NCBI GenBank assembly: GCA_016784965.1
Contig: JADHTQ010000010.1
Location: forward strand, 1-64,000
Direction: 5' to 3'
Origin: Bacteriovoracaceae bacterium
GTDB lineage: Bacteria > Bdellovibrionota > Bacteriovoracia > Bacteriovoracales > Bacteriovoracaceae
Length of the DNA stretch: 64,000 nt
A program made the position numbers and the translations under genes. Positions 63,305 through 64,000 of this stretch are shown here, in pieces; the first letter of the stretch is position 1; each line of letters begins with the position of its first letter. Under the pieces are notes generated by a model that was not told where the DNA came from, made no database searches, and saw only the letters and a program-made list of their open reading frames with translations.

Positions 63305-64000
63305 TTAAAGGTCACCCACAAATACTTTAGACAGTACCCTGTGAGCTTTTTCTGCGGTCATATTATATTGAGTAGCAGCTTGTGAGACGAGGCTTTCCAT
63401 AGCAGAGCTATCACCTTGTAAGTTTTGAGTATAAGCTTTCATAATACCATTTACGGTCGCATCTTCATCACCAGTAATTGCTACAGCAAAACTATCAGCA
63501 TCTCCCATCGATTTTGCTCCAAATTGGTTCCAAGCATAACTTAGACCAGCAATTTTTACGGCATCTGGAGCAGATAGCTCAAACTTATTTTGTAAAACTG
63601 CAGCTTGAGCAGCGATAGCGCCCTTTTCGCTTGCAGCAGCAGCAGATAGAAGATCTTTTGATCCGCCAGCAGTTTGTTCAAACATGAATTCTCCAGCATA
63701 AGTGCCCGCACTGTCATTTTGATATGCATCGCCGTAATACACAAACTCTGTTAAGTCTGTATCATACTCAAAATCATGAATGAATACTTCTTGATATTCA
63801 GCAAAGTCTGCATAATCCAACCACTCATCTCCAACTAGGTAGTTGTTAATATCATATGCCATATAACCATGGTCTGCACTCCATACAACTACAAAACCTT
63901 CAGTTAATGTATCGCGTTTTTCAACATTAAAATATGCACTTGATTCGTCATTGAGTAAATCTACAAATGCTTGAATTCGGTCAACAGGTTGGCCACCACC
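63305..64000 (-). CDS. secreted lipoprotein, tandem paralogue B (5' end outside window)
   Basis: The frame is open to the end of the window and so incomplete. It matches paralogue A along its visible length: VDRIQAFVDLLNDES, EKRDTLTEGFVVVWSADHGYMAYD, DYADFAEYQEVFIHDFEYD, GSKDLLSAAAASEKGA and KAHRVLSKVFVG. The GGGQ preceding VDR corresponds to the poly-Gly after the lipobox of A, so only the signal peptide and start are missing. Tandem duplication is likely. Function unknown. Confidence 0.8.
   Translation of the reverse strand, partial: GGGQPVDRIQAFVDLLNDESSAYFNVEKRDTLTEGFVVVWSADHGYMAYDINNYLVGDEWLDYADFAEYQEVFIHDFEYDTDLTEFVYYGDAYQNDSAGTYAGEFMFEQTAGGSKDLLSAAAASEKGAIAAQAAVLQNKFELSAPDAVKIAGLSYAWNQFGAKSMGDADSFAVAITGDEDATVNGIMKAYTQNLQGDSSAMESLVSQAATQYNMTAEKAHRVLSKVFVGDL

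Overview
The window is AT-rich, densely coded DNA on both strands. It combines housekeeping genes (polA, groES-groEL, rex, trxA, gmhA, citrate synthase, transaldolase) with an unusually large set of exported proteins: lipoproteins, metzincin, subtilisin-like and trypsin-like proteases, phosphoesterases and nuclease-like enzymes. This mix, plus an ExbB-ExbD-ExbD motor cassette of the kind used for gliding, suggests Bdellovibrionota, perhaps a Bacteriovorax-like predatory bacterium. That assignment is inferred from gene content and base composition, not from a marker phylogeny. I saw no rRNA, tRNA, CRISPR array or insertion sequence.

Layout. 1-9 kb: a decayed MFS transporter, a secreted coiled-coil protein, transaldolase, a small metzincin lipoprotein, PncC/CinA-C, a CPA2 antiporter followed by a PTS EIIA-like protein, an NHL-type lipoprotein, FadD and a flavin reductase. 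9-16.2 kb: mostly exported proteins, including a protein-glutaminase-like enzyme, a PPP-like phosphoesterase, and an exported circularly permuted ATP-grasp protein whose C-terminal HEYEH zincin-like module lies in the -1 frame after a run of ten A. A long palindromic repeat and a DUF4143-type ATPase follow. 18-30 kb: gamma-glutamyltransferase, a KAS III-like enzyme, Rex, the ExbB/ExbD/ExbD cassette, GmhA, TrxA, an RDD protein, DNA polymerase I and GroES-GroEL.

30-42 kb: two divergent secreted nuclease/phospholipase-type enzymes, a Ni/Co-type dmeR-dmeF operon with a visible perfect operator palindrome, and a 2.1k-residue metzincin lipoprotein. That lipoprotein has about 240 Ala/Glu/Gln-rich residues inside its catalytic region and is paired with a beta-barrel protein. 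42-47.5 kb: a candidate structured RNA, a CYTH-like exported protein, a Lys-rich repeat protein, an SLC13-type transporter and a porin. 47.5-51.5 kb, a signalling group: citrate synthase fused to a receiver domain, a GAF histidine kinase interrupted by one in-frame TAA exactly where a conserved Gln is expected, and a PPP phosphatase fused to a PilZ (c-di-GMP) domain. 51.5-64 kb: subtilisin and trypsin-like proteases, a CheA-like membrane protein with a degenerate ATP site, a double-RDD protein, a GYF-like poly-Lys protein, a type Ia-like ParA with a small partner gene, and two tandem paralogous lipoproteins (the second runs off the window).

The best candidates for something undescribed are: (1) the 10.2-16.2 kb run of exported protein-modifying enzymes with its A10 frameshift junction; (2) the citrate synthase-receiver fusion beside a sensor kinase and a PilZ phosphatase; (3) the metzincin with a giant Ala-rich insertion. 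All functional links are inferred from domains and gene order.
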